Source of the DNA: Bacillota bacterium
GTDB taxonomy: Bacteria > Bacillota > Clostridia > Christensenellales > SZUA-584
DNA length: 64,000 nucleotides
NCBI GenBank assembly: GCA_023408075.1
Contig: JAEYKW010000025.1
Location: 62,001-126,000, forward strand
Direction: 5' to 3'
The notes below the pieces were generated by a model. It searched no databases. It was not told the DNA's origin and worked only from the letters and a program-made list of their open reading frames with translations. The position numbers and the translations under genes are program-made. Within the stretch, counting starts at the first letter, position 1; each line of letters starts with the position of its first letter. Below, piece by piece: positions 26,424 to 34,963 of the stretch.

Positions 26424-28796
26424 TTATTCCAAAAGCTGCGCAACCTTCTTTACCGCGCCCGCTGCGTCGGGCGCGTAAGCATCTGCGCTGATGCTTCTGG
26501 CATAATCTTCCGTTATAACGGCGCCGCCCACAATGATCTTTGCGCGCAGACCGCGCTCTCTCGCCATCACAATCACCCTCGCCATCTCCTGCGCGGTGGT
26601 GGTGATCAGCGCCGATAAGCCGATGATGTCGGCGTCCTTTTCCGCCGCTGTATCCACGATTGTGTCGGCAGCGACATCCTTCCCGAGGTCGATCACCTCA
26701 TACCCGTGGTTTCGCAGCAGCATCGCCACGAGATTCTTGCCGATATCGTGGATATCGCCCTTCACCGTCGCCATCACGATCTTCTTTTTCATGACGGAAT
26801 CGGCAGTCGAAAAATGCCGCTCCAGATAATCAAAAGCCGTATGCGCCGCTTCCGCGCTGTAAATAAGCTGCGGCAGAAAATAGACGCGTTGCTCATATAA
26901 ATCGCCCACCTGCTGTAAAGCCGGTATCAGCATATTGTTGATGATGTCGTTTGGTGTTCTGCCGACCGCGAGTTCCGCGTCAATCAGCGCCGTTATGATG
27001 TTTTTTTTTCCTGTGATCACCGCGTCGGCCACGGTTTTGGCGTCTTCCTTGGGCGTTTCCACCTGCGCAAAGCGCTTAAGATAGCGTTCGAAATTATCGT
27101 CCCGGTTCACAAGCGCCTCGGCGGCATGGTAAGCATCCATCATCAGCTTATCGCCGGGGTTCATGATCGCCGTGGTGAGCCCTTTTTCTATCGCCATTGT
27201 GAGATATGCGGCGTTGATAAACGTTCTTTCGGGCAATCCGAAAGAGCCGTTCGAAATGCCGAGCACGGTGAAAAGGCCGTTGTCGCTGCACCATTTGATC
27301 ACTTTGAGCGTCTCGATCGCAGCGCCGGAATCCGACGATACGGCCATCACCAGGCCGTCAACGATGATGCTTTCCTTGCCGATGCCTTCCCGCAGCAGCC
27401 GCTCACAGCCCTTTTCAATCTCCTGTATGCGCCCCTCGGCCGTCTGCGGTATGCCGTCGTCGCCGATAGGCAGCAGTATAAACATCGGCCGGTATTTTTT
27501 AATCACAGGCAGCAGCGTATCCATGCTGGCTGTTTTGGTGGATACCGAGTTGACGAGTGCCCGGCCTGGATACAGACGCAGCGCCGTTTCAATCACGTCC
27601 GGCTTAGAAGAATCGATGCAAAGCGGCAGCTTGGCCTGCACGGGCAGCTGCTCAATCACGCTTTTCATCGCGCTGCTCTCGTCAAAATCCGGCATGCCCA
27701 CATTGACATCGAGAATGTGCGCGCCGCAGTCCTTCTGCTCGATGGCCATATCCAGCACCGTATCATAATCGGCTGTTTTCAGCGCTTCCTTGAGCTTCGG
27801 TTTGCCTGTCGGGTTGATGCGCTCACCGATCACGCGAAAGCTCTTCCCGAAGTAGGCCATAGTTGAAACGGATGTCAGCGCGCCGGGCAGCGATGCTTGC
27901 CACGGCAGCGGGGACAGCGCTTGTATCTCCTCTTCAATCGCTTTGATATAGCACGGCTCGGTGCCGCAGCACCCGCCGATCAGATTCGCGCCCGCCTCGC
28001 AGAGCGGCTTCACAAAGGCCCTGAAATCGTCGCAAGAAAGATCGAACTTCGTTTTCCCGTCGACAATGCGCGGCATCCCCGCGTTGGGCTTCACAATCAG
28101 CGGCACGGTGGAAACCGCCTTCATGCGTTTGACGAGCGGCAGCATCTCGGCCGGGCCTGTGGAGCAATTGAGCCCCACCGCATCCGCACCCGCGCAAATC
28201 AGCGTGATCGCCGCCGCCTCCGGCGACGTCCCCGTCAGCGTTGTGCCTCTTTCGTCAAACGTCATGCTGACGACAACGGGCAGATTGCAAGCCTCTTTTG
28301 CCGCGAGCACGGCCGCGCGCGTCTCCTGAATATCGATCATCGTTTCGATTACGATAAAATCAACGCCGCCTCTCACGAGCGCATTCACCTGCTGTTTATA
28401 AATTTCCACCGCCTGCTCAAACTCAACGTCTCCGAGCGGCTGCAAGAAAGACCCTGTGGTGCTGAGTTCTCCGCCGACAAACGCGTTGCCGCCCGCCGCT
28501 TCCACGCTGAGTGCCGCGAGCTGCTCATTAAGGCTGTCGGTCTGATCCGCCAGCCCGAATTCGGTGAGCTTTAAAGAATTGGCTCCCATTGTAAATGTGT
28601 AGATGGCACGCGAACCCGCTTCGATATATTTGCGCTGTATATCAAAAAGAACCGGCTTATTCTGCATCGCAAAAAGCTCAGGACAAACGCCGGGAGACAT
28701 ACCGTTGCTTTGCAGGTATGTGCCTGTCGCGCCGTCAAGTATCAAAAAGCGCTGCCGAATGTATTCTAAGAAAGTTAAACCGTCGATTCTCTTCAT
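26424..28796 (-). CDS. metH: Cobalamin-dependent methionine synthase, without reactivation domain
   Basis: 790 residues: homocysteine-binding barrel (1-290) with zinc ligands C211 (GLNCS) and C276/C277 (GGCCGT); pterin-binding domain (about 315-570) with NVGMPDFDE and DSSKPDV motifs; cobalamin cap and Rossmann domain with DIHDIG (681-686, axial His H683). The E. coli enzyme is about 1230 residues because it also carries an AdoMet-binding reactivation domain; here that domain is a separate protein encoded immediately upstream (stop and start are adjacent, TAGATG). It methylates homocysteine using methyl-THF made by MetF, encoded divergently. Confidence 0.95.
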   Translation of the reverse strand: MKRIDGLTFLEYIRQRFLILDGATGTYLQSNGMSPGVCPELFAMQNKPVLFDIQRKYIEAGSRAIYTFTMGANSLKLTEFGLADQTDSLNEQLAALSVEAAGGNAFVGGELSTTGSFLQPLGDVEFEQAVEIYKQQVNALVRGGVDFIVIETMIDIQETRAAVLAAKEACNLPVVVSMTFDERGTTLTGTSPEAAAITLICAGADAVGLNCSTGPAEMLPLVKRMKAVSTVPLIVKPNAGMPRIVDGKTKFDLSCDDFRAFVKPLCEAGANLIGGCCGTEPCYIKAIEEEIQALSPLPWQASLPGALTSVSTMAYFGKSFRVIGERINPTGKPKLKEALKTADYDTVLDMAIEQKDCGAHILDVNVGMPDFDESSAMKSVIEQLPVQAKLPLCIDSSKPDVIETALRLYPGRALVNSVSTKTASMDTLLPVIKKYRPMFILLPIGDDGIPQTAEGRIQEIEKGCERLLREGIGKESIIVDGLVMAVSSDSGAAIETLKVIKWCSDNGLFTVLGISNGSFGLPERTFINAAYLTMAIEKGLTTAIMNPGDKLMMDAYHAAEALVNRDDNFERYLKRFAQVETPKEDAKTVADAVITGKKNIITALIDAELAVGRTPNDIINNMLIPALQQVGDLYEQRVYFLPQLIYSAEAAHTAFDYLERHFSTADSVMKKKIVMATVKGDIHDIGKNLVAMLLRNHGYEVIDLGKDVAADTIVDTAAEKDADIIGLSALITTTAQEMARVIVMARERGLRAKIIVGGAVITEDYARSISADAYAPDAAGAVKKVAQLLE

Positions 28797-29396
28797 CTAT
28801 TCCACTCCCGCCACTGCAATCACCGATTTTTCGGGTGACAGCAAAAATTGTTCGTTAATCCGCACACCGAGCGACCCCATATCCAGCATATCATAGAAAA
28901 CCTTTTGATACTTGATATCAAGATCGCCATATCCCGCGCTGAAACGGTGCCGCGTGAGATGCCGCCCCGTGCGCTTCAATGCGGCGTTCTTGCGCGCGAT
29001 GATGACATCAAGTGCGCCGTCCACAAATTCAGACGCGTAGGCGTCGTACACAAGCGCCTTAAGGCCTTCTCCCGCCGTTATGGCAGCGTTGATCCTCTCG
29101 ACCTCGCGCATCGGTATGGATGCGCACATCAGATACGCTTCGCCGCTGCTCGTCAGCAGCTTCGCGAGCTGCTTTGATTCAATAAGCGTGCCGTTGATAT
29201 ATAATATTCCCTCGGCCGAAACACGCGCCGGAACTGCCGCCGCCTTGCCTTTGACCGTGAATAAAGACTCAGCGGATTTAAGCAGCGCATCGATTTGCTG
29301 GTTAAGCTCTGCCGGAAACACGGCTTTTTGCGAACCCAGTCGCCGCATCACGGTCTTTTTATCCGGAACAAACGGTATAAATGAAAAAAGCTCCAT
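28797..29396 (-). CDS. MetH reactivation-domain-like protein
   Basis: 199 residues. The last 60 residues match the core of the methionine synthase activation domain: an RFSAGYGD loop, then DMGSLGVRINEQFLLSPEKSV, the part that binds AdoMet in MetH. The domain re-methylates oxidised cob(II)alamin using AdoMet and an electron donor. Directly abutting metH, it supplies in trans what MetH lacks. ATG 29396 follows GAGGTG; an earlier in-frame start would add 13 residues without a site. Confidence 0.85.
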   Translation of the reverse strand: MELFSFIPFVPDKKTVMRRLGSQKAVFPAELNQQIDALLKSAESLFTVKGKAAAVPARVSAEGILYINGTLIESKQLAKLLTSSGEAYLMCASIPMREVERINAAITAGEGLKALVYDAYASEFVDGALDVIIARKNAALKRTGRHLTRHRFSAGYGDLDIKYQKVFYDMLDMGSLGVRINEQFLLSPEKSVIAVAGVE

Positions 29397-29413
29397 TGCG
29401 CACCTCAGGAGAT

Positions 29414-29442
29414 ATGATACAACACTTACTGCCATTATTCAA
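29414..29442 (-). promoter_or_regulatory. Promoter of the metH operon
   Basis: Minus-strand TTGAAT (29437-29442), 17-base spacer, TATCAT (29414-29419). The leader is short and contains no SAM riboswitch. Confidence 0.55.
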
Positions 29443-29518
29443 CCACTTGCAAAATGGCTGTCATTATGATTAAATGGGAATCAATCCAAAACCGGCGTTC
29501 AAAACAGGAGTCAATTTC

Positions 29519-30379
29519 ATGAATCTTATCGATAAGCTGAAAACAAAAGAAAAGGCTTTCTCTCTCGAGTTTTCGCCTCCCAAAAAGGATATGCCGCTGG
29601 ATACCGTATACGGTGCGATCGAAAAGCTTTCCGTTCATAACCCCGAATTTGTAAGCATCACATACGGCGCGGGCGGCAGCAACAGGGAAAGAACCGTCGA
29701 AGTGGCTTCGCACGTGAGCGAGCTGGGCCTCGAAGCCATTGCGCATCTGACGTGCGTGGGCGCAGACCCCGAGCAGATCAACGCCGTTATTGACTCTCTC
29801 GAGGAAAAAGGCATCAGAAATATTCTCGCGCTGCGCGGCGATATTCCGCAGGGCATGGATAAAGCCACAGCGTTTGTATACTACCGCCATGCGAGCGACC
29901 TGATTATTGATATTAAAAAGAGAAGCAGCGTCACCGTGGGAGCTGCCGCATACCCGGAAGCCCATTATGAGGCGGATTCATTATACGACGACATAAAATA
30001 CTTAAAGCTGAAAGCCGACCTGGGTGTGGATTTTTTTGTGACCCAGCTTTGTTTTGATAAAAACGCGCTGCTCGCGTTTCATGAAGAAGCCTATAAGGCG
30101 GGGGTTACCGCCCCAATCGCCACCGGCATTATGCCGATTCTCGACCCCAAGCAGATCATCAGAATGACGCTGCTTTCGGCTTGTTCCATCCCCGCATCGT
30201 TAAGCCGTCTTGTGAGCCGCTACGGCGAAGACCCCGAGTCTTTCAAAAAAGCCGGTATGGATTACGCCGTTGGGGAAATCACAGGCCTGATGGCGGGCGG
30301 CATCCGCAAGTTCCACATCTATGTGATGAACAAGGCGGATGAAACGGCGCAGATTTTAAAAATGAGCGGCCTTATTTAA
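29519..30379 (+). CDS. metF: Methylenetetrahydrofolate reductase
   Basis: 286 residues, FAD-dependent TIM barrel, with FSLEFSPPK (catalytic Glu in the EFSPPK motif), SITYGAGGS, HLTCVG and ALRGDIP signatures. It reduces methylene-THF to methyl-THF, the methyl donor for MetH encoded divergently 120 bases away. ATG 29519 lies nine bases after AGGAG; upstream in-frame starts have no site. The stop overlaps that of the convergent diguanylate cyclase gene by four bases. Confidence 0.95.
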   Translation: MNLIDKLKTKEKAFSLEFSPPKKDMPLDTVYGAIEKLSVHNPEFVSITYGAGGSNRERTVEVASHVSELGLEAIAHLTCVGADPEQINAVIDSLEEKGIRNILALRGDIPQGMDKATAFVYYRHASDLIIDIKKRSSVTVGAAAYPEAHYEADSLYDDIKYLKLKADLGVDFFVTQLCFDKNALLAFHEEAYKAGVTAPIATGIMPILDPKQIIRMTLLSACSIPASLSRLVSRYGEDPESFKKAGMDYAVGEITGLMAGGIRKFHIYVMNKADETAQILKMSGLI

Positions 30380-31881
30380 GCCTTGTTTCTTTTCTCTCTG
30401 TACATATCCGAATCAGCCACATTAATCAGTGTATAGACGGTCTCTTTCGAGTCAAATTCCGCTTCCTTGAACCCGAAGCTCATTGAGATGCTCTGCGCTT
30501 CGCTGACGAATGTGCGCGATACGGCCTGCTTGATGCGCGAAGCCAGCAGCATCGCCTGAGGCTTTTGCATTCCGGGCAGAATCAGTAAGAATTCATCGCC
30601 GCCCAAGCGGCACACCTCCCCCAACCCCTCGGATTGCTTTTTGAGTATCATCGCCACCGCGCGTATCATATTGTCCCCCACGCCGTGCCCGTACGTATCG
30701 TTGACGTGCTTTAAGCCGTCTATGTCCGCAAAGCAGACGGTGATGGGCCTGTGATCTCTTTTGCAGTTCAGGTAAGCGGTTTCGAGTATTTCGAGGCCCG
30801 CGCGCCTGTTGTTAAGCCCGGTGAGTATATCCGTTTTCGCAAGCATCTCCAGTTTGTTCTCAGCCTGCTTGTATCTTGTCACATCCCAGACGACCGTGGT
30901 GACGATCGAGCGTCTGCCAAGCCGCGATTTTGTATGAATGACGCTGTAGGTGCGCCCTGCGCTTTCAATTTTTTGCATGCATTGCTTGTCCGCCTTTTTT
31001 TCATCGCTTTGCAGCCGGCTGAGCAGCAGCTTCGCGGAGCCGATCCCGAACTTTTCGCGGAACGGCTTGTTTTCATACAGCAGCTCTTTTGTATCCGCAT
31101 CCCATATGGCAATGCCCTGCTCGACAGCCTCGATGCCTTTTGCGAGCACCGTCTTAGCATTATCCTGCATATCTGCCGCCAGCAATTTATATACACCCGC
31201 CATTTTTTCAATACGCTTGTCCAGCGTTTCGTCAGCCAGTCTGTCAAAAAAGCAAACAAGCATCCCCTCCGTACCGTGTGCCTTTTGATACGCAGCGATG
31301 GCCACATCGGCGGCATGCTTTAAGCTTTGCAGCCTTAACAATTCGCGATCGACCGATTCTTCAATATCCGCGCTCAGCATGGGGATGCAAATGCTTTTTC
31401 TTTCTCTCCATTCGTCGCACAGCGTAAAGCGCCCGTTCTTTTTTTCATAAAGCGATGCGCAAAAAGCGCCCGTTCCTCTCGCAGTGATGCGCAGAAAATT
31501 CAACGCCGGATTTTTTTTGTTGCTCTGAAACGCGTCAACAATTTGCGCGGCCATCGCATCGTCATCAATCAATGACGTATCCTGAACAGTCTTGACAACA
31601 ACCAGAAAGACGGCTTCGCCGTTAAGCTCTGTGAGCGCCGCATCCAATTCGGCATAAAAAGCTTTTTTGTCTATAACGATGGTGGTCTTCACATGCAATG
31701 GGTCAGTGCCTTTTTGCACGAACATGCCAAAAACCGTCTTATCCTCAAGCATTTCATAGAAATTTGCATGGACATGGAAGCTGTGTTTATCAGCCAATGG
31801 ATTCGTATAGAGAATTTGTCCGTTTTTTGAGCTCACTATAAAGACAGGCAGCGGAAACAAACGGTATGCGTCATCATTCAT
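30376..31881 (-). CDS. Diguanylate cyclase with PAS-like sensor region
   Basis: 501 residues, soluble. Two PAS-like regions (about 5-110 and 255-340, the second with an IWDADTKELLYENKPF core) flank a less clear middle segment. The C-terminal GGDEF domain has the intact motif GGDEF near 427-431 but no RxxD I-site, unlike the other cyclase in this window, so product inhibition is not expected. ATG 31881 follows AGGAGAG. Cytoplasmic ligand or redox sensing is likely but the signal is unknown. Confidence 0.88.
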   Translation of the reverse strand: MNDDAYRLFPLPVFIVSSKNGQILYTNPLADKHSFHVHANFYEMLEDKTVFGMFVQKGTDPLHVKTTIVIDKKAFYAELDAALTELNGEAVFLVVVKTVQDTSLIDDDAMAAQIVDAFQSNKKNPALNFLRITARGTGAFCASLYEKKNGRFTLCDEWRERKSICIPMLSADIEESVDRELLRLQSLKHAADVAIAAYQKAHGTEGMLVCFFDRLADETLDKRIEKMAGVYKLLAADMQDNAKTVLAKGIEAVEQGIAIWDADTKELLYENKPFREKFGIGSAKLLLSRLQSDEKKADKQCMQKIESAGRTYSVIHTKSRLGRRSIVTTVVWDVTRYKQAENKLEMLAKTDILTGLNNRRAGLEILETAYLNCKRDHRPITVCFADIDGLKHVNDTYGHGVGDNMIRAVAMILKKQSEGLGEVCRLGGDEFLLILPGMQKPQAMLLASRIKQAVSRTFVSEAQSISMSFGFKEAEFDSKETVYTLINVADSDMYREKRNKA

Positions 31882-32037
31882 AGGCTCTCCTCGTATGTCT
31901 TTTTTATTATTATAAGTATTTCCCAAAAAAACATTGGCGAACTGCGTCATAAGAAAAAAGTGCATTTGTCTGATAAAATAACAAATTTTTTTGCTGAATT
32001 AAAAGGATATTCGGCCGGTGATGTGGTATAATTAATG

Positions 32038-32155
32038 TTAATGTGCGTTTATGTGCTATTTAATAGCGTATCCGTCGACAAAATTAAAAAAACGCGACTA
32101 TGATACGACTCATCTCCCTATTTATTTCGGCAAACAATGTTTGCCTCTTTTTTTT
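32038..32155 (+). ncRNA. Candidate small RNA with own promoter and terminator
   Basis: An extended -10 (TGGTATAAT, 32024-32032) is followed about 95 bases later by a stem GGCAAA / TTTGCC (32129-32145) and eight T. No ribosome binding site plus reading frame lies between. The transcript would contain an unpaired CATCTCCC segment able to pair with ribosome binding sites. The -35 box is weak. It lies in the gap between two minus-strand genes. Confidence 0.4.
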
Positions 32156-32198
32156 CGCGGCAATATATTTTATATCTCTGTGATTTATTCTGGGATGC

Positions 32199-33155
32199 TT
32201 ATTTCGTACGATTTTTATTGACACAGATTGGTATGAAATACTCAACCTGCGTATAACCTAGAAGATTTGTAATATCAGGGCCAGTGACATGCCACATGGT
32301 TTCGTGTCTTGGGCGTTCATCAAGCACAAAGCTGTCATGTTTTGAAATCCAATCTTTAATGCCATTGTATGCTCTCAAAGCCTCTCTATAATCAAAGTCA
32401 GGTACAATTGCCGTCGCATACATGCCGCCCTCAAAATCCACAAATTTGAAGCCATTCGTATCCGCCTCGGTTACCCAACTCTCAACAGCATACCACCAAA
32501 CAGGGCCGTTATCATCCTTATCCCACCACATAAAATCTCTTGGGAAGAATCGGTCTTTTCTCTTTGCATCAAGCTCCCCCCACATTTTATTAAATTTCTC
32601 ATGATTGTTACCCTGTTTCACGCCGGAAGTCACCATTTGGCATGCAGGCAATTCAACAATTCTGATATCAGGCTTTTTTTCGAGCTTTTCGGTCACTTCT
32701 ACTAAACGGCCTATATGAGATGGCTTGCCGATATAATCAACATTTGTTAGATGATTTTCAATCTCCTTAGCCTTGTCAAAAAGCAGTTTGATATCGGATG
32801 AATCATTGAAATTTATCTGTTCAATTTCACGAATAAATTCTATTACGATCTCTTTTAACTCATGTAAAAGCGCAACTTCATCGTCTATGTTTTGCACTTT
32901 TTTACCCAGAATCTCTAGAACGACATCCGAGCCGGATGCACTGAAAATACGTTGAATATCTTTTATGCTGATGTTAAGCTTTCTTAAAATCAGTATCTGT
33001 TCAAGCCTGTTTATGGTGGTTTCGTCGTATAGCCGATACGCGCAATCGTCTCTCCTCACACTGTTTATCAGTCCCATGTCTTCGTAATAACGAAGCGTCC
33101 GAGCTGTTATGTCGTATTTAGAGGATACCTCTTTTATTTTAATCATATTTCTCAT
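32199..33155 (-). CDS. MerR family regulator with GyrI-like effector domain
   Basis: 318 residues: MerR winged helix (TARTLRYYEDMGL), a long coiled dimerisation helix (about 80-140), and a C-terminal GyrI/BmrR-type drug-binding-like domain (about 160-315). These proteins bind amphiphilic cations or other ligands and remodel promoters with over-long spacers. Such a promoter lies right upstream, so autoregulation is expected. No transporter or enzyme gene follows, so its other targets lie elsewhere. Confidence 0.88.
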   Translation of the reverse strand: MRNMIKIKEVSSKYDITARTLRYYEDMGLINSVRRDDCAYRLYDETTINRLEQILILRKLNISIKDIQRIFSASGSDVVLEILGKKVQNIDDEVALLHELKEIVIEFIREIEQINFNDSSDIKLLFDKAKEIENHLTNVDYIGKPSHIGRLVEVTEKLEKKPDIRIVELPACQMVTSGVKQGNNHEKFNKMWGELDAKRKDRFFPRDFMWWDKDDNGPVWWYAVESWVTEADTNGFKFVDFEGGMYATAIVPDFDYREALRAYNGIKDWISKHDSFVLDERPRHETMWHVTGPDITNLLGYTQVEYFIPICVNKNRTK

Positions 33156-33201
33156 AATATCTGCCCTTTGCTATCCTTTCAAAATTATTTGGTATACACA
33201 A

Positions 33202-33232
33202 AGCATAACCGCTTCCCCAAAGGAAGAGTCAA
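33202..33232 (-). promoter_or_regulatory. MerR-type promoter with 19-base spacer and dyad operator
   Basis: Minus-strand TTGACT (33227-33232) and TATGCT (33202-33207) are separated by 19 bases, the hallmark of MerR-activated promoters. The spacer holds the dyad CTTCC-N5-GGAAG (33212-33226). It directs transcription into the merR gene 47 bases away. Confidence 0.85.
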
Positions 33233-33540
33233 GCGGGAAAATGAAGAAAATATAATTTTCTGTCTACCTATCATATCATTTTTTCACAGCAATTTTAAGC
33301 TACTCAAAAGCTCAAAAACTGCTTAACCGTTGTGCCCGGAACTATAAATGATCTAGACATTTGCAAATCCCATAAGGGCATTCCGTATGGCCGGGGTGTT
33401 CGTAAATGAACATCTGCGAAACCATGATTAAATAAGCGTTTTTTAACGCAGTAGTAGCAATTAATATAATTGATAAAGCATATTTTATTATTGATTTATT
33501 TTGAGATTGAGAGCTACATTAAGCCGCATAAATACGGGCA

Positions 33541-33577
33541 AAATAAAAGACCGCGACACAAATGCGACGGTCTTTTT
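33541..33577 (-). terminator. Terminator of the tRNA-Leu transcript
   Basis: Stem around GACCG..CGC / GCG..CGGTC (33549-33572), followed on the minus strand by TTTTATTTT, just after the tRNA 3' end. Confidence 0.8.
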
Positions 33578-33580
33578 CAA

Positions 33581-33667
33581 TGGTGCCGGTGGTGGGACTC
33601 GAACCCACACGCCCTCGCGGACAACGGATTTTGAGTCCGTCTCGTCTGCCAATTCCAACACACCGGC
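33581..33667 (-). tRNA. tRNA-Leu (anticodon CAA)
   Basis: 87 nt including an encoded CCA. Acceptor stem GCCGGTG / CACCGGC, D-loop with GG, anticodon stem ACGGA / TCCGT around loop CTCAAAA (anticodon CAA, codon UUG), a long class II variable arm, and T-arm GTGGGTTCGAGTCCCAC. It has its own promoter and terminator. Confidence 0.97.
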
Positions 33668-33680
33668 AAGTGACTTTGTT

Positions 33681-33709
33681 AATATAGCATATACAAAATT
33701 CACCGTCAA
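33681..33709 (-). promoter_or_regulatory. Promoter of tRNA-Leu
   Basis: Minus-strand TTGACG (33704-33709), 17-base spacer, TATATT (33681-33686), 13 bases before the mature 5' end. Confidence 0.85.
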
Positions 33710-34002
33710 GACAGCCTTCGGACTTTCAGACAAAACAGGGTCAATCACCTCTTCATAATTATGTTCCTGTTTTCGCAAAAAATATTTTTAATTACCAAAC
33801 TTTTATTGTTGACATATTCTCCTTCGCAACACTACAATAATATCAGAGGGTCGCTCAGAGTTGCCCGATAAAAATTAAGTTCTTAACATTTTGACATCTT
33901 GGTATGACATCAGGTTATGCAGCACAGCGAGACAGCATAAGGCAAGACAACATTGTTCAGCAGCTCAGGCAAGACAATTGAGACAGACAGCAAGGGAAAG
34001 TT

Positions 34003-34401
34003 TTAATATGAAGAATCGCCGTTTCGAGGTGGTTCTTCATTTTTTTCGGCTTCAATGAGCAGCTGCTGACAGCAGCAATACGTATTTTTAAGGTAATCGA
34101 GTTTTTTAACATCACATTGATACTGCTCGCTTTGCTCCCATTCCTTAAAGAGAAAATCGAGCAGTTCGCTGCAGTGCGTACGGAAAGAATCGCTGAGGCT
34201 GTAAAAGCACCACTGTGAAATCTTGCGGCATTTGATGATGTTTGAATAGCGCAGCCTGTTAAGGTGCTTCGATACGGAAGGCTGAGACACATTGAGAACC
34301 TCTGCCAGCATGCAAACACAGAGCTCCTTGGTGCCCACAAGGCTCAGTATTCTCAGGCGGATTGGGTCGCCGAGCGCTTTAAAAACGTCGGATAAGTCCA
34401 T
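34003..34401 (-). CDS. ArsR/SmtB family metalloregulator
   Basis: 132 residues: winged helix with the arsenic-type metal motif ELCVC in the recognition-helix region (residues 26-30) and LNVSQPSVSKHLNRLR as recognition helix. The tail adds a cysteine cluster (TYCCCQQ near 109-115), so a third thiol ligand is available. Known homologues sense As(III)/Sb(III) or Cd(II). No arsenite pump or metal transporter lies nearby, which is unusual because ArsR genes normally sit beside their targets. Confidence 0.88.
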   Translation of the reverse strand: MDLSDVFKALGDPIRLRILSLVGTKELCVCMLAEVLNVSQPSVSKHLNRLRYSNIIKCRKISQWCFYSLSDSFRTHCSELLDFLFKEWEQSEQYQCDVKKLDYLKNTYCCCQQLLIEAEKNEEPPRNGDSSY

Positions 34402-34493
34402 AATCTGATTCCTTCTTATTTCCTTTCTCTATAAATTATATGGTGACTCAGGGATGAAAAGACAGCCGATATTAAATATTTCATATTAAACGA

Positions 34494-34520
34494 ACCATAT
34501 TCCCGCATTGGCATATAGTA
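34494..34520 (+). promoter_or_regulatory. Sigma-K-like sporulation promoter candidate
   Basis: CATATAGTA (34512-34520) matches the sigma-K -10 consensus CATANNNTA, with AC (34494-34495) 16 bases upstream as the minimal -35. It lies 31 bases before the Cys/Gly-rich gene. Sigma-E also fits loosely. Confidence 0.45.
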
Positions 34521-34551
34521 AATTATAAATACTCTAAGGGAGGGAAAATAC

Positions 34552-34755
34552 ATGAACGGCTTATTTGACAATAACAACAACTCATTCATATGGATTATAC
34601 TGCTGCTGTGCTGCTGCGGAGGCTTTGGCGGCAACGGATTCGGCAATAACTGCGGCTGCGACAACGGCTGCGGTAACGACATTGGCTGCCTGCTGCCCAT
34701 ACTGCTGCTGTGCTGCTGCGGAGGCTTCGGCGGCTGCGGTTCAAAATGCTGCTGA
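34552..34755 (+). CDS. Cys/Gly-rich micro-protein with internal repeat
   Basis: 67 residues: a short N-terminus MNGLFDNNNN, then two copies of a module ILLLCCCGGFGG (about residues 16-27 and 50-61) separated by an NCGCDNGCGND spacer, ending GSKCC. It has 13 cysteines. Each module starts with a hydrophobic stretch and ends in a CCCGG cluster. AGGGAGGG lies upstream of ATG 34552 and a strong terminator follows. Similar short Cys-rich proteins in spore formers are coat or membrane micro-proteins; a spore role is my inference, supported by a sigma-K-like promoter. Confidence 0.7.
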   Translation: MNGLFDNNNNSFIWIILLLCCCGGFGGNGFGNNCGCDNGCGNDIGCLLPILLLCCCGGFGGCGSKCC

Positions 34756-34809
34756 AAGCAAACCCCTCATACATCCCGTATATAACTATCATCTATCCAA
34801 AAGTTTAAA

Positions 34810-34835
34810 GAATGCCATACCGGCGTTCTTTTTTT
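34810..34835 (+). terminator. Terminator of the Cys/Gly-rich gene
   Basis: Seven-base stem GAATGCC / GGCGTTC, loop ATACC, then seven T. Confidence 0.85.
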
Positions 34836-34872
34836 CTAAGCCTTCGCGAGTCCGCCCGCTCTGCCGACGCAG

Positions 34873-34896
34873 CAAAAAAGAGCCGCTCAGGCTCTT
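34873..34896 (-). terminator. Terminator of the motAB operon
   Basis: Stem AAGAGCC / GGCTCTT (34878-34896), followed on the minus strand by TTTTTTGC. Confidence 0.8.
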
Positions 34897-34963
34897 CTTG
34901 TCTTATATGAAAACTGTCTTTTCAGTCAAGATCCTAACGGCTGGCTTTTTTCCTTATCAAGGC

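Noticed and set aside
29397..29518. SAM riboswitch or T-box between metH and metF
   Set aside because: Spacer is only 120 bases and contains none of the conserved core elements.
33488..33778. 96-codon open frame across the tRNA
   Set aside because: Reads through tRNA-Leu and its terminator; not a gene.
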